Shown in pieces: positions 8,717-17,875 of a stretch of 33,855 nucleotides of DNA. Within the stretch, counting starts at the first letter, position 1; the number at the start of each line of letters is the position of its first letter. The stretch covers positions 1 through 33,855 of the forward strand of contig NZ_CANMAO010000040.1 in assembly GCF_947495845.1 (NCBI RefSeq), in the 5' to 3' direction. A program made the translations under genes and the position numbers. The notes below the pieces were generated by a model. The model had not been told where the DNA came from. It worked only from the letters and a program-made list of their open reading frames with translations, and did no database searches. Source of the DNA: an uncultured Endozoicomonas sp. GTDB lineage: Bacteria; Pseudomonadota; Gammaproteobacteria; Pseudomonadales; Endozoicomonadaceae.

Positions 8717-9448
8717 TCATGCTTCGGAATTATCAAAAACTTCTTCCTGCATTCGCTTAATTCCAATATGACGAACATCGGTCCCCTTCACCAGGTAAAT
8801 CACATACTCCGCAATATTCCGTGCATGATCACCAATCCGCTCAAGAGAACGAAGTACCCACATAATGTTCAACACCCGGGTAATTGAGCGAGGATCCTCC
8901 ATCATATACGTCACCAACTCACGGGTAGCGCTTTTGTATTCCCGGTCCACCGTTTTGTCTTCTTTAGCAACGGCCAACGCCTTTTCTGCATCAAATCGGG
9001 CGAATGCATTCAACGCATCCTGTGTCATCTGACGAACATGACTACCAATGTGACGGGTTTCAATATAGCCCTTTGGTGCTTCACCCTGCTCCGATAGCTG
9101 AATAGCAAAACGGGCAATTTTGGCCGCTTCGTCACCAATTCTTTCAAGATCCGTCGCTACCTTGGTGCAGGCCAGAACAAGACGCAAATCGCTGGCCGCC
9201 GGCTGACGGCGGGCAAGGATACGGGAGCATTCCTGGTCAATGGATGTCTCCATGTAATTGATGTCCGTGTCTTTCTCGCACACGTTCACAGCTAAGTCAC
9301 TGTCCGCATTGATAAGCGCGTCAATGGCATCACTCACCTGTTTCTCCACCATGCCACCCATGGCCAACAGGTTGTTGCGCAGCTCTTCCAGCTCATTGTT
9401 AAACTGCTGGGAAATGTGATGGGTCAGCAAATCGCTCTGATTTGGCAT
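8717..9448 (-). CDS. phoU: Phosphate signalling regulator PhoU
   Basis: Cytoplasmic all-helical regulator that couples the Pst transporter to the PhoR/PhoB two-component system and keeps the Pho regulon off when phosphate is plentiful. The 243 residues match family size. Two PhoU repeats are visible, with the metal-cluster motifs E-x3-D-x3-RI seen as KVATDLERIGDEAAKIAR in the first half and LRSLERIGDHARNIAEYV in the second. An AAGGA ribosome binding site precedes the ATG. It is the last gene of pstC-pstA-pstB-phoU, 9 bases after pstB, and a strong terminator follows. Confidence 0.97.
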   Translation of the reverse strand: MPNQSDLLTHHISQQFNNELEELRNNLLAMGGMVEKQVSDAIDALINADSDLAVNVCEKDTDINYMETSIDQECSRILARRQPAASDLRLVLACTKVATDLERIGDEAAKIARFAIQLSEQGEAPKGYIETRHIGSHVRQMTQDALNAFARFDAEKALAVAKEDKTVDREYKSATRELVTYMMEDPRSITRVLNIMWVLRSLERIGDHARNIAEYVIYLVKGTDVRHIGIKRMQEEVFDNSEA

Positions 9449-9457
9449 GATTAATCC

Positions 9458-10366
9458 TTAGCCGTAACGGCCGGTAATATAGTCTTCAGTCTGTTTCTTT
9501 TTGGGGTTGGTGAACAGCGTATCCGTATCGCCATATTCCACCATCTGCCCCATGTACATAAATGCGGTGTAATCGGAAACCCTGGCAGCCTGCTGCATAT
9601 TGTGGGTAACAATCACAATGGTAAATTTGGACTTCAACTCGTTGATCAGCTCTTCAATCTTCAATGTGGAGATCGGGTCCAGAGCCGACGCTGGTTCATC
9701 CAACAACAGCACTTCTGGCTCAACCGCAATAGTTCTGGCAATCACCAAACGCTGCTGCTGACCACCAGAGAGCCCCAGCGCACTTTCATGGAGCCGGTCT
9801 TTTACTTCATTCCACAGCGCCGCACCTTTTAGTGCCCACTCCACCGCTTCATCCAGCACCCGTTTTTTGTTGATACCCTGTATGCGAAGGCCATAAGCGA
9901 CATTCTCATAAATACTTTTGGGAAATGGGTTCGGCTTCTGAAACACCATCCCGACCCTGCGGCGAAGATCGGCGACGTTAACTGATTTTTCGTAGATGTT
10001 CTCAGGCCCTTCGGACGTATTCAGCAGAATCTTTCCGCCAACCCGGCAGCCATCCACCAGATCATTCATCCGATTCATGCTGCGCAACAGCGTGGATTTA
10101 CCACAGCCGGAAGGTCCGATAAACGCCGTTACCCGTTTCTGGGGAATTTTCATGGAGATATCAAATAATGCCTGCTTCTCACCGTAAAACAGATTCAGGC
10201 CAGATACGTCCATGCAGGTTTCTTCCAGCTCTAAATCCAGAGCCGGCCGACCACGGCCAACCGACAATGGCTTCATAACCCGTGGCGCAACAGGTGTCGC
10301 CACCGGTTTATCACTTGCTTTGTCTTTTCCTTCATCAAAGGATGTTTCAAGCTCTTCTACCAGCAT
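9458..10366 (-). CDS. pstB: Phosphate ABC transporter ATPase PstB
   Basis: ATP-binding subunit of the high-affinity phosphate importer. It shows Walker A (GPSGCGKST), Q-loop ([10 protein letters not shown]), signature LSGGQQQR, Walker B ([13 protein letters not shown]) and the H-loop VTHN. The start is set at ATG 10366, which lies 10 bases after GGAGG; a TTG at 10375 is also in frame but sits only 1 base from GGAGG and overlaps the pstA stop. At 302 residues it is longer than E. coli PstB (257) because of a Pro- and Lys-rich N-terminal extension of about 45 residues. The spacing of 5 bases from pstA and 9 from phoU indicates tight cotranscription. Confidence 0.97.
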   Translation of the reverse strand: MLVEELETSFDEGKDKASDKPVATPVAPRVMKPLSVGRGRPALDLELEETCMDVSGLNLFYGEKQALFDISMKIPQKRVTAFIGPSGCGKSTLLRSMNRMNDLVDGCRVGGKILLNTSEGPENIYEKSVNVADLRRRVGMVFQKPNPFPKSIYENVAYGLRIQGINKKRVLDEAVEWALKGAALWNEVKDRLHESALGLSGGQQQRLVIARTIAVEPEVLLLDEPASALDPISTLKIEELINELKSKFTIVIVTHNMQQAARVSDYTAFMYMGQMVEYGDTDTLFTNPKKKQTEDYITGRYG

Positions 10367-10371
10367 GGTGA

Positions 10372-12075
10372 TCAATCCTCCAGGCTCTTATATTTTTCCC
10401 GCAAGTGGTTACGAATAGCGACAGCGGATAAATTCAACACCGCAATCACAATCACCAGTAACAGCGCGGTGGCGTATACCAATGGCCTTGCCGCTTCCAC
10501 ATTGGGGCTCTGGAAGCCCACATCAAATATGTGAAAGCCAAGGTGCATAAATTTTTGATCAAGGTGCAGGTATGGATAGTTTCCATCCAACGGCAAACTG
10601 GGCGCCAGCTTCACCACACCCACCAGCATCAGCGGTGCAACTTCACCGGCGGCACGGGCAACGGCGAGAATCAAACCGGTCATCATTGCCGGGCTGGCCA
10701 TTGGCAACACTACGCGCCACAAGGTTTCTGCTTTAGTCGCCCCTAATGCCAGACTGCCTTCACGGACAGAGCGGGGAATGCGGGACAAACCTTCTTCCGT
10801 CGCCACAATCACCACCGGCAAAGTCAGCAGCGCCAAAGTAATAGAAGCCCACAACAATCCCGGAGTACCAAACGTGGGTGATGGCAACGCTTCCGCAAAA
10901 AACAACTGATCCACCTGAGCGCCGGCAAAATAGATAAAGAAGCCCAAGCCAAACACACCGTAAACAATGGAGGGAACGCCCGCCAGATTATTCACAGCCA
11001 CCCGTATTGCCCGGGTCAACCATCCTTGATTGGCGTATTCCCGGAGATAGACAGCGGCCACCACACCAAATGGCGTCACCATGATGGACATCAAAATCAC
11101 CATCATCACTGTGCCAAAAATAGCTGGGAACACGCCGCCTTCGGTGTTCGCTTCCCGAGGATCATCCAGAATAAACTCAGCCACTTTATCGAAGTAAAAG
11201 CCGAGCTTATCCGACAGCGTCATAGTATTAGGCTGCCAGGCTCGAACAACCTTACTGATGGACTGATCAAGCACCTGTCCATCAATGGATTTGGCAGTAA
11301 AGCTGTCACGATTGAACGACCGGTATAGATCACCCAGCTGCTGCTCCAGCTGCTGATATTGTTTATCCAGTAATTTACGCTCGGCTTCAAGCTCTGCCAG
11401 CTGTACCGGATCCACATTACCACTCAACTCCAGACGACGCTCTGCAAGGCGCAGCTGTTCCATTGAAGCGTTAACAGAACCAATGTCGTGCTTTTCAATC
11501 TGGTAAATGGCTTCGTAGATTTCCAGAGCACGAGCCAATCGCTCCTGAAACACGGCATAGGCGGCGTCGCCAGCAGCAACCGTTGTCCCTTCTTGTTGAA
11601 CAGACTCTAGAAAGCCATAAAAGTTACCCCACTCACGGCGCTCAAGCACCATGATTTCTTCGGGATAGCTCCGGTTGCTCAGCCATTCATCCACAATCCA
11701 AACAAAGTCAGCACCGCTGAGATCCCGGTTACCTTGCTTCAACAGATCGCGAGTAAAGAGTTCTTCGCTATCGCTGGCTTCCAGACCTGATGTTTCTAGC
11801 CGCGCGGCGGACACTTCTTCACTGTCGACAATTTCACCGGCAACGGTTCTTACGGTTTGATTAGGCACCTGATAATCCGCCACCATCACCTGCCCGGGCC
11901 AAAAATGCCCAAGCCCGCGAACGGCGATCAAGGAAATTAAACCAATCACTAACACCAGACTGATCGCAACCGCTCCGGCGTTTAGCCATACCCAGGGCGA
12001 ACCACTTTTTACCCAGCTGCCTACGCTGTTGCTTGAGGCGCCGCTGAGAGAAGAGCGGAGGGTTTTATTCATCAT
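10372..12075 (-). CDS. pstA: Phosphate ABC transporter permease PstA, long form
   Basis: Inner-membrane permease subunit. Residues 28-52 form the first membrane helix. A predicted periplasmic, partly coiled-coil insertion follows (about 55-295; Gln/Leu/Glu-rich segment [14 protein letters not shown] and onward), and then the permease core with five more helices. The core carries the EAA-type loop ([19 protein letters not shown]). At 567 residues it is nearly twice E. coli PstA (296). The extra region corresponds to the DUF3333-type N-terminal part known in Pseudomonas-like long PstA proteins. AGGAGA lies 8 bases before the ATG. It follows pstC by 22 bases. The insertion may contact PstS or the long PstC domain (inference). 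Confidence 0.95.
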   Translation of the reverse strand: MMNKTLRSSLSGASSNSVGSWVKSGSPWVWLNAGAVAISLVLVIGLISLIAVRGLGHFWPGQVMVADYQVPNQTVRTVAGEIVDSEEVSAARLETSGLEASDSEELFTRDLLKQGNRDLSGADFVWIVDEWLSNRSYPEEIMVLERREWGNFYGFLESVQQEGTTVAAGDAAYAVFQERLARALEIYEAIYQIEKHDIGSVNASMEQLRLAERRLELSGNVDPVQLAELEAERKLLDKQYQQLEQQLGDLYRSFNRDSFTAKSIDGQVLDQSISKVVRAWQPNTMTLSDKLGFYFDKVAEFILDDPREANTEGGVFPAIFGTVMMVILMSIMVTPFGVVAAVYLREYANQGWLTRAIRVAVNNLAGVPSIVYGVFGLGFFIYFAGAQVDQLFFAEALPSPTFGTPGLLWASITLALLTLPVVIVATEEGLSRIPRSVREGSLALGATKAETLWRVVLPMASPAMMTGLILAVARAAGEVAPLMLVGVVKLAPSLPLDGNYPYLHLDQKFMHLGFHIFDVGFQSPNVEAARPLVYATALLLVIVIAVLNLSAVAIRNHLREKYKSLED

Positions 12076-12097
12076 AACTACGGTCTCCTTTCTTCCC

Positions 12098-14386
12098 TTA
12101 AAGTGAGCTGTACTTTTTACGGAGACGGTGACGCACTATCTCCGCCGCGGTATTCACCACAAAAGTAAACATAAACAGTACCAAGGCCGCCAGGAACAGA
12201 ATCCGGTAGTGAGTGCTGCTCACTTCCGACTCCGGCATTTCAACGGCAATGTTCGCCGCCAGCGTTCTCATGCCTTCGAAAATATTGGCATCCATGATGG
12301 GCGTGTTACCGGTGGCCATCAATACGATCATGGTTTCACCCACTGCCCGACCCATGCCGATCATCACTGCGGAGAAAATACCGGGGCTTGCGGTTAATAA
12401 GACGACACGTGTCAGGGTTTGCCAAGGCGTGGCGCCAAGAGCCAGAGAACCAAACGTCAGGTGTTTAGGAACACTGAAAATCGCATCTTCGGCAATGGAG
12501 AAGATGGTAGGAATCACCGCAAAACCCATGGCCAAACCAACCACCAGCGCATTTCGCTGATCGTAGGGAATGCCCAACTCGGTAGTCATCCATGAACGCA
12601 TATCGCCATTAAATAGCCACAGCTCCAGATCGGTACTCATGGACATGGCAATCGCGCCACTGATAATCACCACCGGCACCAGTAAACCTGCCTGCAAACC
12701 ATCGGGCACTCGATGTCGAATGGATGAAGGCAAGCTGTCCCAACAAAAGGCGAAAATCAAAATGCCTATGGGGACAAACAGCAGCAGTGCAAAAATGCCC
12801 ACCAGCTGGTTTTCCACTAGCGGTGCCAGCCACAAACCGGCAAGAAAACCAAGGATGACGGTTGGCAATGCTTCCATCAACTCAATCACCGGCTTCACCT
12901 TTCGGCGCATGGAAGGCGCCATAAAGTAAGCGGTGTAAATCGCGGCGCAGATTGCCAACGGTGTTGCCAACAACATGGCGTAGAAAGCCGCTTTGAGGGT
13001 ACCAAACGACAGTGGCATTAAACTCAGCTTGGGTTCAAAGTCGTTATTGGATGCGGAAGATTGCCAGACATACTCTGGCTCATTGTAAGATTCGTACCAA
13101 ACCTTGCCCCACAGAGCCGACCAGGACACTTCCGGATGCTCATTATCAAGGCCGAGAAACTGGGTTTTACCCTCATTCTCAAACATCAGGTAATTCGCAC
13201 GTGGCGCAATGGCCATCTGATCAATTCTGCTTTTCGCCAGCGGCTCAACCAACAGTGAACGATTAGCCGTAGTATAAAACAGGCCAACCTGTCCATTTAC
13301 GTCGGAGGCCAGAAACCCTTTACGACGATGTTCAGGTACAATCTTATCCACCGCTGAGTCGCTCAACTCAAACGAACGAATTTTACGCAGTCCAAGTTCG
13401 CCGTTTTCACGAACCATAAACCATTGGGCAATGGTTCCCTCGGCGTCACCCACCAGCAAAGAAACACCACCCAGCAAAAACGTCATCTCAGTAATGGCAA
13501 CGCCTGTTTCTGTGAGGTTGACAACCTCATGAATGAAGGGACGATCCGGATCACTGATATCCATAACATTCAGCTGATTCTCGCCACTGAGTGCGAAGAG
13601 CCAGCGCTGTTCCGGATCAAGCAACAACTTCTGTATTTGGCTGTTCGCGCCACTGATGGTGGGAAGCGTCACACGCTGCTTCTCGATGGTGACCTCTTCC
13701 GTCAGGAAGTCTTCTTCTTTATTAAAAACATCCATCACCAGTTGATCATCAATACTGGCTGCCACCAGAAGCTTCTCTTCGCCGTCACTAATGGCGAGCT
13801 GAGACACCGGAGCGGAAGCGCCGCTGATGCTGAGCGGCGCATCACCATAGGGATAGCTCACTTCCGGCGAGATTTTGCGCTTGTCATCGGGCCAGGTGAT
13901 TCGATAGCCCTGTTTAAAGACCACCACTTCACCGCTGGTCAGCCCTGCCGCCAGTAAGCCAGTGCCAGCAGCATCTTCAACCACTTGCGTCACCTTACTG
14001 CCGGCGGAAATAGGCAAATGTTCATTCTGCAGCCACTCACCTGTCTGGGCAGAAAAGAAGCGAAGGTTTCCGGAAGTCTCGGCTTCCATGGCCACTTCGC
14101 CCTGTTCTTCCACAGACAGAAATAGCGGTTTGCTACCATCCGCCGCCTGTGTGCTCGAGGAAGTATAGGAAGTCAGTGGCGTAATCTCAGCGCCCTTGAA
14201 CAGGGGCACCACTTCATAAAGGAGGTAAATAAAAATCAGCAGAATCGCCAGAATAACCCCAAGCCCGCCGGAAGCAACTCCCCAGCGCGCAAGATGGTCT
14301 TTCAAGAAGCGCAGCGAACGATATTTTTTTAGTGCCGGTGTATTGAAATCAATACCCGGGCTGTTATCTATCGGTTTTTGGTACAT
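12098..14386 (-). CDS. pstC: Phosphate ABC transporter permease PstC, long form
   Basis: Inner-membrane permease partner of PstA and first gene of the operon. After a first membrane helix (about 38-62) comes a predicted periplasmic, beta-rich domain of about 380 residues (65-445) with recurring short strands and Asp/Gly turns (for example SGEVVVFKQGYRITW and NQLNVMDISDPDRPF), resembling a WD/quinoprotein-type propeller. Residues 455-762 are the permease core with the EAA loop ([19 protein letters not shown]). At 762 residues it is more than twice E. coli PstC (319), although long forms occur in Pseudomonas-like bacteria. The Shine-Dalgarno is weak. The promoter carries a Pho box about 45-65 bases upstream. 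Confidence 0.95.
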   Translation of the reverse strand: MYQKPIDNSPGIDFNTPALKKYRSLRFLKDHLARWGVASGGLGVILAILLIFIYLLYEVVPLFKGAEITPLTSYTSSSTQAADGSKPLFLSVEEQGEVAMEAETSGNLRFFSAQTGEWLQNEHLPISAGSKVTQVVEDAAGTGLLAAGLTSGEVVVFKQGYRITWPDDKRKISPEVSYPYGDAPLSISGASAPVSQLAISDGEEKLLVAASIDDQLVMDVFNKEEDFLTEEVTIEKQRVTLPTISGANSQIQKLLLDPEQRWLFALSGENQLNVMDISDPDRPFIHEVVNLTETGVAITEMTFLLGGVSLLVGDAEGTIAQWFMVRENGELGLRKIRSFELSDSAVDKIVPEHRRKGFLASDVNGQVGLFYTTANRSLLVEPLAKSRIDQMAIAPRANYLMFENEGKTQFLGLDNEHPEVSWSALWGKVWYESYNEPEYVWQSSASNNDFEPKLSLMPLSFGTLKAAFYAMLLATPLAICAAIYTAYFMAPSMRRKVKPVIELMEALPTVILGFLAGLWLAPLVENQLVGIFALLLFVPIGILIFAFCWDSLPSSIRHRVPDGLQAGLLVPVVIISGAIAMSMSTDLELWLFNGDMRSWMTTELGIPYDQRNALVVGLAMGFAVIPTIFSIAEDAIFSVPKHLTFGSLALGATPWQTLTRVVLLTASPGIFSAVMIGMGRAVGETMIVLMATGNTPIMDANIFEGMRTLAANIAVEMPESEVSSTHYRILFLAALVLFMFTFVVNTAAEIVRHRLRKKYSSL

Positions 14387-14431
14387 AGCGCAGGCCGGAT
14401 TGGATCATGGGGGTAAATGTACAGGGGGAAT

Positions 14432-14449
14432 ATGACAGTTATGTGACAA
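14432..14449 (-). promoter_or_regulatory. Pho box (PhoB site) of pstCAB-phoU
   Basis: On the minus strand TTGTCACATAACTGTCAT matches the PhoB consensus CTGTCATAWAWCTGTMAY at 16 of 18 positions, with two TGTCA half-sites 11 bases apart. A -10-like TACATT (14416-14421) follows exactly 10 bases later, with the PhoB site in the place of the -35, as in known Pho promoters. Low phosphate should activate pstC from here. Confidence 0.88.
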
Positions 14450-14487
14450 CTGTCAGACCACAAGAATAGATCCCATGGGTACGTTCG

Positions 14488-15939
14488 TTACGCGAGATTG
14501 ACCGGTGGATACTTCATGGTAAAACAGTGAATCGAACCCAAATAATTATTTGACAATCCATTACTTCTTAACGGAAACACTTCCAGCCCAAAGCTTTGAT
14601 ATACCCTGATTGCTTCCGCATCCGTCTCCTGCCCGTATACCGGTACAAATATTTTATTGTCTACACGGAGAGCATTCACGTAAGTTTCATAATCGTGTGC
14701 AGGTTGCGGCAACATAGTTACCTTGTATCTAAGATCTTCAAAAGTCTGCTTGTATCCAGGCTGATCAGTCACGATATTTTCTGCATCTATAAACTTTGCC
14801 ACTTCATCAACATGGCCAATGCCTGACAAATACTTCAATCGGGTTAAACGTTTACACCCGTAAAATCTACTGAACAAACTATCCGGAATGTATTGCGTAT
14901 TACATGCGTTAACGGTGATACAGTTTCCATGTTCATCCGCCATGAAGTTTCCACCTTCATAATATAGAGGGTAAGAAAGTATAGATGTATTAAAGAAGTC
15001 AGCAAAACGCTGATCCTGTTGAAAACGTCTGTACTGGGCATCAACCAACAGTAGGCTTCCATCCTCTTCTTTTACTGGTATTGGCAGGCTATCCCTGGCC
15101 CAAAAAGTTACGTTTGCTGGCGCTATTTTTAAAGTATGTAGCCGTTCTTTATCCACATAAGTCTCATATTTTTTAACAAACTCAGTACTGTTACTACTGC
15201 TGTATACAAGCAAATTAACATCACTCGGCAGCTCTTCTGCTATTTTTTGTTTAATGATTCCAGACTCATAATCCGTTTCATCATTAAAAATAACATACCA
15301 AGCTTTATTGTATTCAGCATAGGGAGATCTGCCATAGACTGGAGTAAGATCAACAGTCCTCGTCTCTGACCCCAGACACCAGTCAGGTAGCTTGTACGTT
15401 TCGTATCTCATTTTTTGTGGTGTAACTGTCACTCTCTCATCGACTGTCGTATTTTGCGTATCAGCAGCTTGAGTAGTGAGCGCCGTGTACCATTCTGATT
15501 TTTCCATGGGCATGGCGGTTAAAAAATCTGGAGCTTCTGAAATAGATTTAGAAATTAACTCTGCCGTGGTTTCATCAAGCGATGGCGGTAAAGATGTAGT
15601 TGTATGAGATGGTCTACTCTTGTAGACCTCATCTGAGGGTACTTTGGTAATTTGGCGGTTTGATAAGCTTGGCGCGGAATTCGTATTTTTAACACTATTT
15701 TCTCTCGCCAAATAGCTTATGCCTCCAGCCAAGCCCCCAATGGCGATCGATAAAAAAGCGCCATACATCAGAGCCTTGCCAGTATTGTCAACAATCCAGT
15801 GTGCAAAGCGAGATGCAGAACTCTTAGCTTGGTTTTTAGAACGGCCCCCAGATTCCACATCGCTTTTCAAAGTGGAATTGTTTTGATCTATAGTGTTTTG
15901 AGATATAAAAGACGTGGTTTCTTTTCTTTTTACATCCAT
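14488..15939 (-). CDS. Membrane-anchored PAD/agmatine-deiminase-family protein
   Basis: Member of the bacterial peptidyl-arginine deiminase / agmatine deiminase fold (guanidino-modifying enzymes). Core motifs are all present in order: WARDSLP (W280, R282, D283), YEGGNF (E328, N331), GHVDE (H376, D378) and the C-terminal SIHC with the expected catalytic Cys (C472). Such enzymes hydrolyse a guanidino group to release ammonia. Unlike typical soluble agmatine deiminases (about 365 residues), it has an N-terminal extension of about 175 residues with one membrane helix (about 56-76) and a Ser/Thr-rich linker, so the catalytic domain is probably exported yet tethered. GGTAGAGAGC precedes the ATG. 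It lies just upstream of the pst operon on the same strand, with no clear terminator between. Substrate (agmatine, free or peptidyl arginine) is unknown. Confidence 0.8.
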   Translation of the reverse strand: MDVKRKETTSFISQNTIDQNNSTLKSDVESGGRSKNQAKSSASRFAHWIVDNTGKALMYGAFLSIAIGGLAGGISYLARENSVKNTNSAPSLSNRQITKVPSDEVYKSRPSHTTTSLPPSLDETTAELISKSISEAPDFLTAMPMEKSEWYTALTTQAADTQNTTVDERVTVTPQKMRYETYKLPDWCLGSETRTVDLTPVYGRSPYAEYNKAWYVIFNDETDYESGIIKQKIAEELPSDVNLLVYSSSNSTEFVKKYETYVDKERLHTLKIAPANVTFWARDSLPIPVKEEDGSLLLVDAQYRRFQQDQRFADFFNTSILSYPLYYEGGNFMADEHGNCITVNACNTQYIPDSLFSRFYGCKRLTRLKYLSGIGHVDEVAKFIDAENIVTDQPGYKQTFEDLRYKVTMLPQPAHDYETYVNALRVDNKIFVPVYGQETDAEAIRVYQSFGLEVFPLRSNGLSNNYLGSIHCFTMKYPPVNLA

Positions 15940-16504
15940 GCTCTCTACCGAGGGTATTGTAGGAATTCACCAGATATCTATTTATTCCGACATCCTATTT
16001 ATTTAACTGTGTTGTAGTGTTGAGACCTATAAATGACTCATCTCATAGAGCCGAAAACCTGCACAGTTAGAGACACTTTCTTCTACAAATAGTTCATTCA
16101 TTTCTTGTTTTAGTCCATCTTGAATATTCCATTGTCTGTATTCAAAAAACAGTGTATTTTTCTGGCGTAGAGTATTGAAGCACCCTCTACACGTATTGCC
16201 ATGATTTACCGAGAAAATAACGATGTACCCCAACAGAGTGCAACCCAGAAAATTTATAGAACAACAATCAGATAAGCTCTGCTTAACCGCTGCTGTTAAC
16301 ACCTGCCTACATGCCCATCGACACCATCATCACCATTAATTTCCAGTTCAACCCTGTTTGTACATATATACTCAATATTGCCTGAGCTGCTGGCTTTTAT
16401 AACAAAACGAGAAAACCAGCGAACGGCTCCAGAGCAAATCTCATGCTTATTGCGATGGCTGACTCACTTGAAGCCTCGCAGCTGACGAAAAAAGATGGAT
16501 GATT
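15940..16504. other. Largely non-coding gap with possible gene remnants
   Basis: About 560 bases separate the deiminase-like gene from the divergent permease gene. On the minus strand a stop-bounded frame without ATG (about 16449 down to 16303) reads like the C-terminus of a protein (ends ...DGVDGHVGRC). A second short frame follows in another phase (16027-16302). On the plus strand a 15-codon frame (16455-16502) ends across the permease start. No RNA gene or insertion-sequence end is recognised. Confidence 0.35.
16027..16302 (-). CDS. Possible small hypothetical ORF or remnant
   Basis: A 91-codon frame opening with GTG and lacking a clear ribosome binding site. The product has several Cys residues (CC near residues 13-14 and CRGC near 38-41) and a charged C-terminal half. 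I do not recognise it. It directly follows, in a different phase, another short open frame (to 16303). The two may therefore be a frameshifted remnant of one gene, or chance frames in non-coding DNA. Confidence 0.2.
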   Translation of the reverse strand: MLTAAVKQSLSDCCSINFLGCTLLGYIVIFSVNHGNTCRGCFNTLRQKNTLFFEYRQWNIQDGLKQEMNELFVEESVSNCAGFRLYEMSHL

Positions 16505-17821
16505 ATGAACGCTGTCGTTCTGGCTGTTGCCATCATGCTGACACTGAGTGTTTTGCGTGTAAATGTGGTTCTGGCACTATTTTTAGGTGCTATTGGTGGT
16601 GGACTGATTGGCGGGCTGGGTTTCCACACAACCCTTGCTGCCTTTACTAAAGGTTTGGAAGGTGGCGCTGGCATTGCCATCAGTTACGGCATGCTGGGCG
16701 CTTTTGCCATGGCCATTTCCGTTTCAGGTATTCCTCAATGGCTGGCGGATCAGATTATTAACAAGGTCGCCAATACAAAAAGCTCTAGCCGTATTCGGCT
16801 GAGCATTATCGGCAGTTTGCTGTTGATGGCGTTTGCTTCGCAGAACTTGGTGCCAGTGCACATTGCCTTTATCCCCATACTGATTCCACCGCTGCTGGGG
16901 GTTTTCAGTTCACTGCAGCTGGACCGGCGAATTGTTGCCAGCACCCTATCATTTGGCCTGATAGCAACCTATCTTCTGGTGCCCATTGGCTTCGGTAATA
17001 TCTATCTAACCCAGATTCTGGCCGGTAACTTGAATAACAATGGCCTGAACATAGACCCGGATTTGATGCCTGTTGCCATGGCGATGCCGGTTGCTGGTAT
17101 GTTTGTGGGGTTATTGATTGCCATTTTCTGGAGCTACCGCAAGCCGCGTAATTATCGCGTTGAAGAAGTCAACGTCGCAGACACTCGAGAGAAAGCTGAG
17201 ATTAAACCAAAAACGGTAATAGTCAGCCTTGCAGCCATCATTTCGGCACTGGCGGTACAATTAACCACGGACTCAATGGCCATGGGAGCTGCCACTGGCT
17301 TTGTGATAATGATTATTGGCGGTGTCGTGCACTGGCGTGAATCCGATGATGTTTTTGCACAAGGCATTCGATTGATGGCCATGTGCGGTTTCATCATGAT
17401 TTCTGCTTCCGGTTTTGCCGAAGTGTTGCGAGAAACTGGCGACATTCCTGCGCTGGTCGAAGCGGTTGAGCAATTGGTCTTTGGCAGTCAGGCACTTGCC
17501 GCTCTGTTGATGCTGATTGTTGGTTTGCTAATTACCATGGGTATTGGTTCTTCTTTCTCAACTATTCCCATTCTCGCCACACTTTATGTACCACTGGCGA
17601 TGACGCTCGGTTTTTCACCTCTGGCGATTGCCGTGCTGGTGGGCACCGCTGGCGCATTAGGCGACGCAGGTTCTCCAGCATCGGATTCCACTATCGGGCC
17701 AACGGCTGGTTTGAATGTGGATGGTCAACACGATCACATTCGAGATACTGTGATTCCGACGTTTATTCACTACAATATTCCAATGATTATCTTTGGCTGG
17801 GCGGCAGCCATGATTCTCTAG
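16505..17821 (+). CDS. Na+/H+ antiporter-family permease (YuiF/HI1586-like)
   Basis: Integral membrane protein with about 11-12 helices and a duplicated-half organisation, typical of the NhaC-related Na+/H+ antiporter family, whose members include putative amino-acid carriers such as Bacillus YuiF. Conserved-looking polar segments are the GLEGGAGIAISYG region near the start, FASQNLVPVHIAFIP, and GALGDAGSPASDSTIGPT near the C-terminus. The start at 16505 is preferred because GGA lies 5 bases upstream; ATG at 16499 adds two residues. The substrate cannot be read from sequence. It stands alone between the two halves of the pst locus, on the opposite strand, and shares a terminator with pstS. Confidence 0.82.
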   Translation: MNAVVLAVAIMLTLSVLRVNVVLALFLGAIGGGLIGGLGFHTTLAAFTKGLEGGAGIAISYGMLGAFAMAISVSGIPQWLADQIINKVANTKSSSRIRLSIIGSLLLMAFASQNLVPVHIAFIPILIPPLLGVFSSLQLDRRIVASTLSFGLIATYLLVPIGFGNIYLTQILAGNLNNNGLNIDPDLMPVAMAMPVAGMFVGLLIAIFWSYRKPRNYRVEEVNVADTREKAEIKPKTVIVSLAAIISALAVQLTTDSMAMGAATGFVIMIIGGVVHWRESDDVFAQGIRLMAMCGFIMISASGFAEVLRETGDIPALVEAVEQLVFGSQALAALLMLIVGLLITMGIGSSFSTIPILATLYVPLAMTLGFSPLAIAVLVGTAGALGDAGSPASDSTIGPTAGLNVDGQHDHIRDTVIPTFIHYNIPMIIFGWAAAMIL

Positions 17822-17827
17822 ACGAAA

Positions 17828-17855
17828 AAAAAGGGCTAATCCTTTAGCCCTTTTT
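17828..17855. terminator. Bidirectional rho-independent terminator
   Basis: AAAAAGGGCTAA (17828-17839) pairs with TTAGCCCTTTTT (17844-17855) around the loop TCCT. The A-run before and T-run after give a U-tract in both directions, so it serves both the permease gene (plus) and the convergent pstS (minus). Confidence 0.9.
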
Positions 17856-17875
17856 ACTTTCCGGATCAGCTACGC

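Noticed and set aside
8533-8760. 75-codon plus-strand ORF between the ABC transporter and phoU
   Set aside because: It starts with TTG without a good binding site, runs through the phoU terminator hairpin and overlaps the end of phoU; its Lys/Asn-rich product reflects A+T-rich non-coding DNA.
16455-16502. 15-codon leader peptide overlapping the permease start
   Set aside because: The TGA overlaps the permease start, but there is no Shine-Dalgarno, no regulatory codon run and no attenuator hairpin to support it.
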